From assembly GCA_016756695.1 (NCBI GenBank), contig CP066701.1:490001-554000 (forward strand): 64,000 nt of DNA. The letters are read 5' to 3'. Both the position numbers and the translations under genes were made by a program. Under the pieces are notes generated by a model. That model had not been told where the DNA came from. It saw nothing but the letters and a program-made list of their open reading frames with translations, and did not search any database. Positions 45,006 to 55,331 of this stretch are shown here, one piece after another. Position 1 is the stretch's first letter; each line of letters opens with the position of its first letter. Source of the stretch: Heyndrickxia sporothermodurans. Its GTDB lineage: Bacteria; Bacillota; Bacilli; Bacillales; Bacillaceae_C.

Positions 45006-46547
45006 ATGGTTAATACTTCTTCCAATAACAAGAATCCATATGGGAAATTAATTCGACTTCTCGAAGAACAATTGGCTCATTCAAATCAACAAAACAAAGA
45101 CTTATCGAAAAAGCTAGATCAATCAACTAAACAGATTGAAGCGCTAACTGAACAAATTCGCCATTTAACAAAACTTTTATATGGATCGAAATCCGAAAAA
45201 TCGAAATACAACGTACCAGATGGGCAAGGCTCATTATTTGATGATGACCCGGCTTTTAGCGAACCTGAGCACACAGAAGAACAAAGCCAACAGACAATCT
45301 CTTATACTGTTGTACGAAAAGTTAAATCAAAAAAACGAAATGATTCCTTGCATGATGGTATTGAAGTAGAAGCTATTCACCATCATCCGAAAAATACAAT
45401 CTGTGACTGTTGCCAAGGGCAAATGATTGAAATTGGTAGTACACTTGTACGTGAAGAAGCAAAATTTATTCCTGCAAAAATGATGAAAGTACAGCACATT
45501 GAACATGCGTATGAATGTAAAGACTGCAAAGTTGATTCATCACAGCCAGCACAAATCAAACGCGGGAAAGCACCACAACCAGCGATTCAGCGTAGCATCG
45601 CAAGTCCTAGCGTACTTGCCAAAGTCATCTATGATAAATTTGCACAATATTTACCTCTTTACCGTCAGGTAAAGGAATGGAATCGCTATGGACTGAATAC
45701 CAATGATAAAAACCTATCGAATTGGGTTATCCGTGTAGCACATGATTGGCTGTTACCTGTATACGAACGAATGAAAGAGTTGATGATGGCAAAATCGGTT
45801 TTGCATGTCGATGAAACATACGGACAAATTATCAACCGATCCGATGGGAAATCTGGCCAAGCCAATGCGTATAATTGGGTGTTTCGAAGTGTGCCAAGCC
45901 AAGTAGTAACAATGACTCTCTTTCAAAGCGCATTATCTCGAGCTCGATCTGTCCTTGAAAGTTTTATTGAAGGCTTTTCTGGAACGATTGTGTGTGATGG
46001 TTATTCTGCTTATGATAAGTTGGAAGGCGTTAATTTCGCAAATTGTTGGGCGCATGTTCGTCGTTATTGGCTGAAAGCTGATAGCAAAAATGGTAGAATC
46101 GGTGTGAAATATTGTGATGATTTATATCGACTAGAAAGGCAATTTAAACGTTTGTCTCCGAGTAAACGAAGAAAAAAACGTCAAAAGTACTCGAAGCCAA
46201 TCGTGGAGGAATTCCTTCACTGGGTTGAAACATCACCATTTTACGGAAAAAATGCGTTAGCAAAAGCGACTGAATACACATTAAACAGGGCAAATGGACT
46301 CAAATTATTCCTGAATGATGGGCGAATTGAAATGGATAATAATCCAGCCGAGAACGCCATCCGTCCCAACGTTATAGGAAGAAAAAATTGGCTCTTTAGT
46401 GTAAGTGAAGCTGGTGCAAAAGCGAATGCCATCTGTTTAAGTATTGCTGAAACTGCCAAAAGTAACGGCGTTGATTTCTATGAATATATAAAGAAACTTT
46501 TACGGATTTACCAAATCTCGGCGTCCAACAAAACCCTGAAATTTTAG
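45006..46547 (+). CDS. tnpC: IS66 TnpC transposase (copy 2, intact)
   Basis: 513 residues: N-terminal coiled coil (about 10-60), zinc knuckle CDCCQGQ and YECKDCK (about 130-175), DDE core with KSVLHVDETYGQI, TIVCDGYSAYDKL and the Glu in GRIEMDNNPAENAIRPN, and the IS66 C-terminal domain (ANAICLSIAETAKSNGVDFY). It is complete, whereas the copy-1 gene is broken. Start ATG 45006 after AAGTGGTG. Confidence 0.92.
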   Translation: MVNTSSNNKNPYGKLIRLLEEQLAHSNQQNKDLSKKLDQSTKQIEALTEQIRHLTKLLYGSKSEKSKYNVPDGQGSLFDDDPAFSEPEHTEEQSQQTISYTVVRKVKSKKRNDSLHDGIEVEAIHHHPKNTICDCCQGQMIEIGSTLVREEAKFIPAKMMKVQHIEHAYECKDCKVDSSQPAQIKRGKAPQPAIQRSIASPSVLAKVIYDKFAQYLPLYRQVKEWNRYGLNTNDKNLSNWVIRVAHDWLLPVYERMKELMMAKSVLHVDETYGQIINRSDGKSGQANAYNWVFRSVPSQVVTMTLFQSALSRARSVLESFIEGFSGTIVCDGYSAYDKLEGVNFANCWAHVRRYWLKADSKNGRIGVKYCDDLYRLERQFKRLSPSKRRKKRQKYSKPIVEEFLHWVETSPFYGKNALAKATEYTLNRANGLKLFLNDGRIEMDNNPAENAIRPNVIGRKNWLFSVSEAGAKANAICLSIAETAKSNGVDFYEYIKKLLRIYQISASNKTLKF

Positions 46548-46730
46548 ATCAATACATGCCCTGGTCAAAAATGATTCAGGCAGAATGTAGCAAATAAATG
46601 AAATAGCCGTAATTCGATTAAAAAGTCAGAATTTACGGCTATTTACGATGCGTACCGAAAGGTACACTTATTTTTATAATTCGGGCTTACGTTGACCACA
46701 AACCATAAAAAGACTGGAGGAGTACTTCTT

Positions 46731-48081
46731 ATGACTATTATACGACAACCTAGCCTATTTGGCATACAGGAATTATTTGACATGGAACCTACCCAAAAAT
46801 ATGAAGCCATTATTTCAGCGGTAGATTTGGATTCGATGTACCATCAAGTGGCGAAAAAATCACGGTTGGGTGCACCGGAAGAACTAAACTATGCGACCAT
46901 GATTATCTCCACCTTTGTAAGATACATAGAGCGCATCCCTACGATGAAGGATCTTATAAAACGTCTTCATGATGATCTAGCTTTTAAGTTAAATTGTGGC
47001 TTTTTGGTTTCTGATCATGTGCCTTCAGAATCCTCCTATTCACGTCTCATAACGAAATTGGAGGAAAGCGATATCCTTGAGAAAGAACAAGAAAAAGTGG
47101 TCCTCCAGGCTATTGCAGAAGGTTTCATCACGGATGATACAGTGGTAGTGATGCAACCCATTTTGAAGCACGAGACCAAGCGCGACCAAAAGAAGAAAAG
47201 CCAAAATCTGAACCCCAAAAACGTGGTCGGAAATCAAAAGATGAGCGTGACGGGTGGCTTAAAGAACAAGCTGAAACGGAAGCCAATTTACCTTTATATG
47301 ATAGAAAAATTTGTACCAATTAGATGTTCCCCTAGCCGAACTACGTGCCGAAGTTCCCCAAGACCCTAAATGGGGCGTGAAAAAGAACTCAGAAGGACAA
47401 AATGTTTTTTGGTTTGGCTACAAAGGTCATTTAGCCGTTGGTACATCAAGCCAATACATTCTACAGGCTCTTTTTTCATCTGGGAGTCTAAATGATGGTA
47501 AGGCAGCTATCCCTTTACTGAAAGGAATTCAGGAACGCCTTCACCTTCCATTACGTTATCAAACAATGGATGCGGGCTATGACTATGAACCCATATACGA
47601 GCAGGTACATCGAATGGGACAACAATCCGTCATCGCGTATAATAAGCGAAATGAAGGGGAAATCATTGGCTATGATAAACACTTTGCCCCAACTTGTTTC
47701 AGAGAGCATTCTTATCGTTATGATAGTTTTGATCCTAAATATGAAACATTGAAATACACAAGACCAAAGGAATGCAGCGACTGTCCCTTAGCTAATGAAG
47801 GTATTTGCCAAAAGGTTTATAAAGTGAAAATCACTTCAGACCTTCGCAGATATACCGCACCAGCACGCGGGTCACAAGCATGGAAAAACATTTTCAAACG
47901 TCGTACTGCCGTAGAACGGGTTAATGCCTATCTGAAAGAATTCTTTCAACTGAACAATGTTCGCTATCGTACTGGGAAACGTGCAAAAATTCATTTTGAC
48001 ATGGTAACCCTTATTTATAATGCTTCAAAGTTAGCCGCAGACCGAATTAATGTACAATTAAATCAGCAACAAGTAGCATGA
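46731..48081 (+). pseudogene. IS1182-type transposase (copy 2, two frameshifts)
   Basis: ATG 46731 with GGAGG SD. The N-terminal frame (YATMIISTFVRYIERIPTMK and on) is cleaner than in copy 1 but breaks near 47150, where one G is missing before GATGCAACCCATTTTGAAGC (VDATHFEA expected), and again near 47315 (TTTGTACCAATTAG where GTACACCAATTAG would keep the frame). From there it is open to 48081 (LAELRAEVPQDPKWGVKKNS ...). Confidence 0.85.
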
Positions 48082-48160
48082 TTTCTGTTTTTAAAAATAT
48101 ATTTTAGAAATTCTGTAGGATTCTGTATTTTTAAAAAGAGCAATTATGAAATTGACTCAA

Positions 48161-48488
48161 TTAAGAGAAATTTCTCCACTTATTTATCAAACTTGCTTTT
48201 ATCATCTAGTACACTTGTGGTTTTGAGAAAAAAGCTTAGGGAAATTTACATCTCTAAGTCTTTTGACTGTGAATTATACGATGAAGTTTATGTGAATTGA
48301 TCTGTGATTTACCGTTTTGCACCTCACAAGTTAACCCGTTATGAAAATAATTATCAAAACGGGGTCATCCTTTGTGTAATTTTTAGTTGAAGAATTCCTT
48401 ATAATTGAAACTCTTCCAAAATGGGTTCTTTTTTAATGATAATAAAGATATTTAATTTTAGTTATCTCAAGTATGATAATATCAACCT
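48161..48488. other. 328 bp without a supported gene
   Basis: It contains the possible remnant noted for the thioredoxin gene and a hairpin AACCCGTT...AACGGGGT (48333-48365) followed by TTTGTGTAATTTTTAG. Confidence 0.35.
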
Positions 48489-48977
48489 TTAATATTCGGA
48501 AATATTGTGATTATCCTTTATCTTATCTAACTCTTTTATTAATCCCACAAAACCTCTAATTGTAAATAAAGTAAAACTCACACTTCCGAATGTATGAAAT
48601 GGTGACCATTTTTTCCATTTAAATAACCTGGAATTCCTTTCAAAATACCATTGACCGATGCTCATTGGAACACTAAATAACAAACTTTTTAATAAAATTT
48701 TCCAAAGGTCATCATTATAGGATAGTTTAACCCATATGACACTTAAGATAGGAAAAAACAGCATGTCGTAAATGATGTTCGTTTTAAAAATTTTCCTAAA
48801 AGGACGAGCTGGATATTCAACTTTTTTTGTTCCGACAACATAAGCATCGACCAAAGTAGCAAGAACCCCTTTTGAGAAGAAAATAAGAAGATTTTCTCTC
48901 ATTTTTGTACCTTTAAATAAAAATGGAAGGGAAACTAGACATAAAACTGTAAGTAAGTTTAACAACTTTTTCTCCAT
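48489..48977 (-). CDS. CBO0543-family membrane protein
   Basis: 162 residues with about five hydrophobic segments; AYVVGTKKVEYPARPFRKIF, FFPILSVIWVKLSY and SVPMSIGQWYFERNSRLFKW are the pattern of CBO0543-family proteins, which are common in spore formers. The function is unknown. No strong SD before ATG (AAGGATGATGCCTA). Confidence 0.75.
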   Translation of the reverse strand: MEKKLLNLLTVLCLVSLPFLFKGTKMRENLLIFFSKGVLATLVDAYVVGTKKVEYPARPFRKIFKTNIIYDMLFFPILSVIWVKLSYNDDLWKILLKSLLFSVPMSIGQWYFERNSRLFKWKKWSPFHTFGSVSFTLFTIRGFVGLIKELDKIKDNHNISEY

Positions 48978-49096
48978 TAGGCATCATCCTTTTGGTATAT
49001 AATTTATTTACTTGACCCTAGTAAAGTTTTTTATCTATTTTTAATTGCTCGAACACAAACCACTGATGCCCATTGTGCTCATTTTACCTAAGAAAT

Positions 49097-49732
49097 TTAA
49101 TGACCTTTAAAAACAATTGGTTCTGTTGTATTTATTGGATATAAATTTCCGTCTAATGCAAATGAAATTCTGCCCGTTTCTTCAGAAACAACCAAGGCAA
49201 GCGCATCGCTTTGTTCAGATATTCCTATTGCCGCTCGATGCCGTGTTCCAAATCTCTTCCCTTCTATAACACTTCTTGTTAAAGGAAGGACATTTCCTGC
49301 AGAAACAACTTCGTTCCTTCTGATTAAAACAGCCCCATCATGCAATGGATTTCCCGGGTAGAAAATGGATTCTATTAATTTTGGTGTTACCAAAGCTCCA
49401 ATCTGAGTTCCTTTTTGCATAATAGGCTCAATGGATTCACCTCGTTCAACTATTATTAAAGCACCATGCCTAAGTTTAGAAAGCTGTTGAACAGAAATCG
49501 ATAAATCTTCATAAGTGTCAGTAAATGATGATAAATAGCAATTCAAATAATAGGTAGCAGCCATTGATTCAATATTTTCCAGATCTTCTTTCGCACCTTC
49601 GAGACTTCCCAATACACAATAATTTTCTTTACCCAATATATTTAAATTAGATTGAAGCACGTCAATAAGAGATTGAATTCCATCTTCCAACTGCTTCTTC
49701 AAAGGTGAAAAATCGCAATTACTCCCGTCCAT
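49097..49732 (-). CDS. cdaS: diadenylate cyclase, sporulation-type CdaS
   Basis: 211 residues. Two N-terminal helices (FSPLKKQLEDGIQSLIDVLQ ...) that restrain activity in CdaS are followed by the DAC domain: GALIIVERGESIEP, FYPGNPLHDGAVLIRRNEVV (DGA) and GKRFGTRHRAAIGISEQSDA (RHR). No TM segments, unlike CdaA; too short for DisA. It makes c-di-AMP from two ATP during sporulation and outgrowth. SD AAGGAGG. Confidence 0.9.
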   Translation of the reverse strand: MDGSNCDFSPLKKQLEDGIQSLIDVLQSNLNILGKENYCVLGSLEGAKEDLENIESMAATYYLNCYLSSFTDTYEDLSISVQQLSKLRHGALIIVERGESIEPIMQKGTQIGALVTPKLIESIFYPGNPLHDGAVLIRRNEVVSAGNVLPLTRSVIEGKRFGTRHRAAIGISEQSDALALVVSEETGRISFALDGNLYPINTTEPIVFKGH

Positions 49733-49954
49733 AACTTATGCCTCCTTAATAATTCAAACCAATCTCACTAATTGTGCAGCCGCTAGTCATATACAAATAT
49801 GAATTGTTTAACCAAAATATCTTTCCATTCATATGTCATTTTTATTTGCTAGAAGTAGTATTTGCTGAATGTGCTGTTCCTATTAAGGAAGTTAGATAAG
49901 CTTAGAGTAATTGATTGGTTTCATTTACCCAAATTTGGTTAATAAAGTCCAAAA

Positions 49955-50000
49955 AAAGGGATAGATGAACAAGTATTCTCACTTGTTCATCTATCCCTTT
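49955..50000 (-). terminator. strong terminator of the mannitol operon
   Basis: Arms of 20 bp (49955-49974 and 49981-50000) are perfectly complementary around a 6-nt loop, with A/T runs on both sides. It lies just after the mtlD stop. Confidence 0.88.
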
Positions 50001-50019
50001 TTATCTGATCCTCTAAAAA

Positions 50020-51162
50020 TTACTTTTTCAATAAATCATATTGTCGTAACACTTCTTGAGCAATTTCACTATCCTCAGCTAATCCACTTACTTCTTGAAG
50101 AACATAGGCTACGCCATGCTCACGAATCATTTCCTGAACCTTCACCGCTTCTTCGTCTTCTTTGTAATCAAAAAGCAAGGCAGCAGCGATTGCTTTTGCG
50201 AGGTTTGTAAATGATAGACCTGCTTTTTGCGCTTCTGTTGCTGGACGGACAAGACGGTCATTCGGACCAAGTTTACGAATTGGCGAGCGTCCCACTCTTG
50301 TAACTGCATCATTTAAATAGGCATTGCGAAAACGATTGATAATTTTATTAATATATTTTTCATGCTCTTCAGGATTTAGACCATATTGCTTGATTAAATA
50401 CGCCCCTGTTTCCCCAAGTGTTGCTTTTACTTGTTTGACAATAGCTTCGTCTGCCAATGTTTGATCAATTGTCGCTTTGTTTTCAAGGTAGCCAAAATAG
50501 GCAATGGTCGCATGCCCTGTATTTACGGTAAAAAGTTTTCTTTCAATAAATGGGGCAAGGTCTGCAACGATTGTCATTCCTTCAACAGGAGGAATCGTTT
50601 CGGTTGTTTCAACAACCCATTCAAAATAAGGTTCGACTAGCACATCGAGGGAGCCTTGATTATTTTGAATAGGGACAATACGGTCGACAGCAGAATTAAA
50701 GAAATAGATTCTACCAGATAATTTACTCTTCGTTTCATCATCCAGATTTTCTTCTATGTAGCCTTTTAGCAAGTCTGTTGCCGAAATTTGATTTTCACAT
50801 GCTATGACATATAATTTTTCATCTGTAGCTTGTACTCTTTCTGTTAATGCTTTCGCAATTAACGGCGCAATTCTTGGTAAAATATTAGGACCAATTGCAG
50901 TCGTTAAGTATGTTGCATTTTTAATCGCTTCGATTACTTCTTTTTCTTGTTTCATATTATTTAGTCCGGAAACATTCGTAATCGTCATTGTTTCTTGTTG
51001 ATCCGTCGCCAACTTCACATCGTATTGCTTATCACTATTAAGACCATCAATGATTTGGTCTGCAAGGTCTACGAATGTGACATGGTAACCTGATTGTGAA
51101 AATAGCGCGCCAATAAACCCTCTACCAATATTTCCTGCACCAAAATGTACAACTTGTTTCAT
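50020..51162 (-). CDS. mtlD: mannitol-1-phosphate 5-dehydrogenase
   Basis: 380 residues. N-terminal Rossmann motif VVHFGAGNIGRGFIGALFS, then VACENQISATDLLKGYI, FFNSAVDRIVPIQ, KLFTVNTGHATIAYFGYLEN and KIINRFRNAYLNDAVTRVGR with the catalytic Lys region. It oxidises mannitol 1-phosphate to fructose 6-phosphate with NAD. Six bp after mtlR; last gene of the operon. Confidence 0.95.
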   Translation of the reverse strand: MKQVVHFGAGNIGRGFIGALFSQSGYHVTFVDLADQIIDGLNSDKQYDVKLATDQQETMTITNVSGLNNMKQEKEVIEAIKNATYLTTAIGPNILPRIAPLIAKALTERVQATDEKLYVIACENQISATDLLKGYIEENLDDETKSKLSGRIYFFNSAVDRIVPIQNNQGSLDVLVEPYFEWVVETTETIPPVEGMTIVADLAPFIERKLFTVNTGHATIAYFGYLENKATIDQTLADEAIVKQVKATLGETGAYLIKQYGLNPEEHEKYINKIINRFRNAYLNDAVTRVGRSPIRKLGPNDRLVRPATEAQKAGLSFTNLAKAIAAALLFDYKEDEEAVKVQEMIREHGVAYVLQEVSGLAEDSEIAQEVLRQYDLLKK

Positions 51163-51168
51163 GTAAAC

Positions 51169-53256
51169 TCATTCCTTTATCACGTTAGTATATAAATAAT
51201 CTAAAAAAATTGTTTCCATCTTCGAACGAATGATCTTTTCATCCGAGGAGGAAAAAATCATAATTGCTTCATTATTTTCAATCAAACTCGTACTTAACAA
51301 ACTTATCATTTCCTGCTCTCTAGGACTTAATTCTTCAGGGGCTAACATCAATAATAAACTTTTCATGTACATATCATTTCCGTCCATACCTTTAATAACA
51401 CAAGGTTCTTCCAAATGGGCGATTTGAAAAATAAGTTTATCCACATGTGGATTTCGACAATGAAAAAGGCCCATGCCGGTTCCCGGAATCCCCAGACCGC
51501 CTTTTCTTTCACGATCGATTAGCGCTTCAAAAACGCTTTCCACATTAGAAATAAGATTGTCCTTCTCAGCTGTTATTAACATATTCTTCATAACTTGTTG
51601 ATAATCGGTTTTATTCGTTATTTGAACTACATGAAAATGTTGAATAATTGCTTCGATGCTTGTATGTGTATCTTTTAATTCCTGTAATACATCCATTAAT
51701 GGCTGTTGCCTTGTGGATGATGAGTCTTCATTTGTGGATAACCCGGTATAAAGTTTATTTCTCGTAAGCTGTTCAATATTTTTCTGTAAAAAGCTCCTGA
51801 TTGTCTTAATATCTTCTTTACTTAACAACGGATTGACTAATATATATTCATTATTCATAAACGGAAGCCGAACCGTAGAAAGTATGACATCAAATTGATT
51901 TAAGCTTTTTTGCTTCTGAACGTCTTTAATTGATTTGATTTCAACAGAATCGATTTCCGTAATTTCTTTTTTTATACGGCTTGCCAGCATTTTGGACGTT
52001 CCAATCCCTGTCGGACAGATGACGAGTGCCTTAATAGGCAATTGCTCCTCTTTCAACACTAAGGCAGAACCGAAATGGAGAACGATGTAAGCAATTTCCT
52101 CATCGGGAAATGTCACAAATTCCTTAAACTCTTTTTCCACACTATTCTTCACTGCAAGAAAAAGGACGGGATATTTCTTTTTAATTTCCTCTGTTAACGG
52201 GTTATATAGACTCATATTTTGTTTCATTCGGAATAGGGATGGCAGCATGTGGGCAAGCAGCCCTTGAAACAAAGAGAAATCATTCGTCAAGTCGATATGT
52301 AGCTGTGTCGAAACGGATTGAATGATATTTTTAATCAATTGTCCTAAAATGACACTATCATAAGGGACGAACCCAGCTTCATGCAGCTTTGAACCTTTTA
52401 ATACTGTGGATAAATAGTGGATATCTCCACGATTAAATTGAACCGGAAACCCTTCCTCTAAACAGTTGCATATGTTTTCTATTTGACGATATTCATCTGA
52501 ATCTTCAACAAGATTTTCATCCTCTTCGATCCGAAAGCCATTCATTGCCCTTTGCATCGTAATACAAATTTCAATGACGAGACCGATATAATCACTATCA
52601 GCAAGACGTGTTTGCCTTTTATTCACAATGTCATTAACCAATCGCTCAATTGTTAGTAAATAATCGGATCGGAAAAAGTGGAGAATTTGATTGTTCTCGG
52701 CCTGTCCTTGCTCCAACAAAAACAAACTCTCAATCAATTCCTCGTTAAAATACAGCAAAAAATAGTTAGCAAGTGCTTTTCGTTTATTCACTTCTTCCCC
52801 AGTTAGCTCTACACCGACACCTCTTTTTCTACTAAGCACTAACTGAAAGTTTGTTAACCATTCTGCTAACTCATCGAGATAAGCAGATAATGTCGTAATA
52901 CTGACACCAAGCTCATGAGCTAACACTTGAATTTTAAAAGATTCAGCTGTTTGAAATAAGCTTAGTAACAATTGAAGCTTTTTCTCTTGAGGTGGTTGGT
53001 CAATCGGCTGGCTGCTTGCTAAATGTTGTACTAAGCGGAAAACTTGTTCATTTTTCCCTTCAATACTTAAACCCTTATTCGGATTTCTTACCAATTGCAA
53101 TTGAAATTGCTCGAGGATTTTTTCGATTGCTTTCAAATCCCGTTGAATCGTTCGTACACTTACATTTAAAAATGTAGCAATGGAAAAAGCCGTATGCTTC
53201 CCAGATGTCTTAATAATCAGTTCAATAATTGCTTTTTCCCTTGAAGTAATAAACAT
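51169..53256 (-). CDS. mtlR: mannitol operon transcriptional activator MtlR
   Basis: 695 residues with the MtlR domain order: N-terminal helix-turn-helix domains (VSVRTIQRDLKAIEKILEQF; LGVSITTLSAYLDELAEWL), PRD1 and PRD2 (about 190-400; phosphorylatable His in IVLHFGSALV), EIIB-Gat-like (KALVICPTGIGTSKMLASRI, Cys) and EIIA-Mtl-like (GTGMGLFHCRNPHVDKLIFQ). PTS phosphorylation tunes activation of mtl. It lies between mtlA and mtlD. Confidence 0.95.
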   Translation of the reverse strand: MFITSREKAIIELIIKTSGKHTAFSIATFLNVSVRTIQRDLKAIEKILEQFQLQLVRNPNKGLSIEGKNEQVFRLVQHLASSQPIDQPPQEKKLQLLLSLFQTAESFKIQVLAHELGVSITTLSAYLDELAEWLTNFQLVLSRKRGVGVELTGEEVNKRKALANYFLLYFNEELIESLFLLEQGQAENNQILHFFRSDYLLTIERLVNDIVNKRQTRLADSDYIGLVIEICITMQRAMNGFRIEEDENLVEDSDEYRQIENICNCLEEGFPVQFNRGDIHYLSTVLKGSKLHEAGFVPYDSVILGQLIKNIIQSVSTQLHIDLTNDFSLFQGLLAHMLPSLFRMKQNMSLYNPLTEEIKKKYPVLFLAVKNSVEKEFKEFVTFPDEEIAYIVLHFGSALVLKEEQLPIKALVICPTGIGTSKMLASRIKKEITEIDSVEIKSIKDVQKQKSLNQFDVILSTVRLPFMNNEYILVNPLLSKEDIKTIRSFLQKNIEQLTRNKLYTGLSTNEDSSSTRQQPLMDVLQELKDTHTSIEAIIQHFHVVQITNKTDYQQVMKNMLITAEKDNLISNVESVFEALIDRERKGGLGIPGTGMGLFHCRNPHVDKLIFQIAHLEEPCVIKGMDGNDMYMKSLLLMLAPEELSPREQEMISLLSTSLIENNEAIMIFSSSDEKIIRSKMETIFLDYLYTNVIKE

Positions 53257-53300
53257 GCAACCATCCCTTTTCCATAATTACTATTACAAGAGAAAATACA

Positions 53301-53337
53301 GAAATAGAAAAGCGCATCATAACGCTTTTCTATTTCG
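53301..53337 (-). terminator. terminator/attenuator between mtlA and mtlR
   Basis: GAAATAGAAAAGCG pairs with CGCTTTTCTATTTC across an 8-nt loop. It would lower expression of mtlR and mtlD relative to mtlA. Confidence 0.7.
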
Positions 53338-53341
53338 ATTG

Positions 53342-55249
53342 TTATTCTTTATCATTTAAGATAGCGATAATTTCTTTCGCTGATTTTGCTGCAACCATCT
53401 TTTCAATATTATCCATTTCCGAACATGTGACAGCTATTCCTGATAATATTTCAAGATGTGTTCCATCTTTTCCTGCAATTCCAAAGATTAAACGAACATT
53501 ATTGCCATCAAAATCAACACCATTCGGTACTTGGATAACGGTAAATCCGGATTTAAGAACATCCTTCTTCGCTTCCTCTGTTCCATGTGGAATCGCTACA
53601 TCATTTCCCATAAAGGTTGATGTTATTTGATCACGTGCAATCATCGCATCAATATAGCTTTCTTTCACATATCCCGCTTTATATAATGCATTTCCTGCAA
53701 AACGAATCGCTTCCTCTTTATTTGCAAATGATTGATTTAAAAATACGTTTTCTTCTAATAATAAATCATTTTCATGATCATCTGCACCCGGAACTGCATC
53801 TTCAGCATCCTCAACAATTTCTTGAAGATCATCTTTACCATTTCCTTTTAATCGATCGATTAAGCGATCATATTCCGGACTTGATAAGAAGTTATCCACA
53901 GAAATATGGAACGCATTTGGCAGTTTATTCTGTGCTCTCGGTGTAAGCTCTTCCTGTGTCACAACAATTTGTGCATCAGCTGGTAAATTACTAATCGCTG
54001 TATTGGTAACCGATAGATTTAAGCCAGCTTCTTTCACCTTTTTACGAAGTAAAGAAGCACCCATCGCACTTGATCCCATTCCTGCATCACAAGCGAAAAC
54101 AATTTTCTGTACGTTTTCCGGAAATTCTCCTGGCTGTGAAGCAAAAACATCTGCTACTGAGCTTTTCTTTCCTTTCATTTCTTGCATTTTACGTGCTGCA
54201 TCTTCAATATTTTCTTCTGTTTGTTTTCCAGTTTTTAATATCAACGCTGATACAATAAAGGAAACGACACCTGCTACGATTACCCCTGCAAAGTTAGCAA
54301 TATATGCTCCCGCACTATGTGGTGTAACGGCAGCAATGGCTAAAATACTACCAGGTGATGCTGGTGCAAATAGTCCGCCACCTAAAAGAACTAATGTGAA
54401 AACTCCGCTTATTCCCCCAAGGATAACTGCGAAGAATAACATTGGCTTCATCAAAATGTACGGGAAGTATATTTCATGAATACCACCAAAGAATTGAATG
54501 ATCGCTGCACCTGGTGCCGATCTCTTTGCTGTACCTTTTCCAAAAAAACAATAAGCAAGTAATACACCAATACCAGGGCCCGGATTCGCTTCAAGAAGGA
54601 ATAACACCGATTTCCCTGCTTCTTTTGCTTGCTCTATCCCAATTGGCGAAAGAACACCATGGTTAATTGCATTATTTAAAAATAGTATTTTTGCAGGCTC
54701 AATAATGATACTTGTTAATGGTAATAGTCCTGCTCCTACCAACCAATCAACACCACTTACAAGCCAAGCAGTTAAAACTTTTACAGCCGGACCAATTCCT
54801 AAAAACGCTAATATTGCCAAAATCCCGCCTAAAATACCTGCTGAAAAATTGTTAACAAGCATTTCAAAACCGGCTTTAACTTTACCTTCAATCCATTGAT
54901 CGAATTTCTTTATGACATAACCGCCAAGTGGCCCCATAATCATGGCACCTAAAAACATAGGTACATTTGGTTCTCCAACGATGACCCCCATCGTTGCAAT
55001 GGCACCAACAACCGCTCCACGCTGGTCATGTACCAACTTACCACCGGTATATCCGATGAGTAATGGAAGTAGGTAGTGAACCATTGGGTCAACCATTTTG
55101 GCAAGGCTTTCATTCGGGAGGAAACCAGTAGGAATAAATAGTGCAGTAATTAAACCCCATGCAATGAAAGCTGAAATATTCGGCATTACCATGGAACTTA
55201 AGAAGTTACCGAACTTCTGAACAGCTACTTTAACATTTGATTTCGCCAT
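53342..55249 (-). CDS. mtlA: mannitol PTS transporter EIICBA
   Basis: 635 residues in the fused C-B-A form. The EIIC membrane domain runs to about residue 340 (FIAWGLITALFIPTGFLPNE, GGIHEIYFPYILMKPMLFFA), EIIB has its Cys in VFACDAGMGSSAMGASLLRK, and EIIA (about 490-635) its His in DVAIPHGTEEAKKDVLKSGF. It imports and phosphorylates mannitol. I start at ATG 55247-55249 after GGAAGAGAG; the upstream ATG at 55267 is part of the SD region. Confidence 0.95.
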   Translation of the reverse strand: MAKSNVKVAVQKFGNFLSSMVMPNISAFIAWGLITALFIPTGFLPNESLAKMVDPMVHYLLPLLIGYTGGKLVHDQRGAVVGAIATMGVIVGEPNVPMFLGAMIMGPLGGYVIKKFDQWIEGKVKAGFEMLVNNFSAGILGGILAILAFLGIGPAVKVLTAWLVSGVDWLVGAGLLPLTSIIIEPAKILFLNNAINHGVLSPIGIEQAKEAGKSVLFLLEANPGPGIGVLLAYCFFGKGTAKRSAPGAAIIQFFGGIHEIYFPYILMKPMLFFAVILGGISGVFTLVLLGGGLFAPASPGSILAIAAVTPHSAGAYIANFAGVIVAGVVSFIVSALILKTGKQTEENIEDAARKMQEMKGKKSSVADVFASQPGEFPENVQKIVFACDAGMGSSAMGASLLRKKVKEAGLNLSVTNTAISNLPADAQIVVTQEELTPRAQNKLPNAFHISVDNFLSSPEYDRLIDRLKGNGKDDLQEIVEDAEDAVPGADDHENDLLLEENVFLNQSFANKEEAIRFAGNALYKAGYVKESYIDAMIARDQITSTFMGNDVAIPHGTEEAKKDVLKSGFTVIQVPNGVDFDGNNVRLIFGIAGKDGTHLEILSGIAVTCSEMDNIEKMVAAKSAKEIIAILNDKE

Positions 55250-55331
55250 TCGCTCTCTTCCTTTCATTAATATATTTCACCTTTAATGATAAAACTCTAC
55301 AAACCTTCATTCAATAAAGAAGAAAGCTAAC

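Larger units (their letters stand above)
44281..46690 (+). mobile_element. IS66-family element nested in IS1182-type element (copy 2)
   Basis: Ends GTAAGCCC and GGGCTTAC, with the 8-bp duplication GTTGACCA at 44273-44280 and 46691-46698. It is 2410 bp, five fewer than copy 1. Confidence 0.9.
44184..48160 (+). mobile_element. composite element copy 2 (IS1182-type with nested IS66)
   Basis: Nearly identical to 9231-13213, including the nested IS66 at the same point, with only scattered short differences. The flanks show no target duplication (AGCTAGT left; ATTAAGAG right). It truncates the thioredoxin-like gene. Confidence 0.88.
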
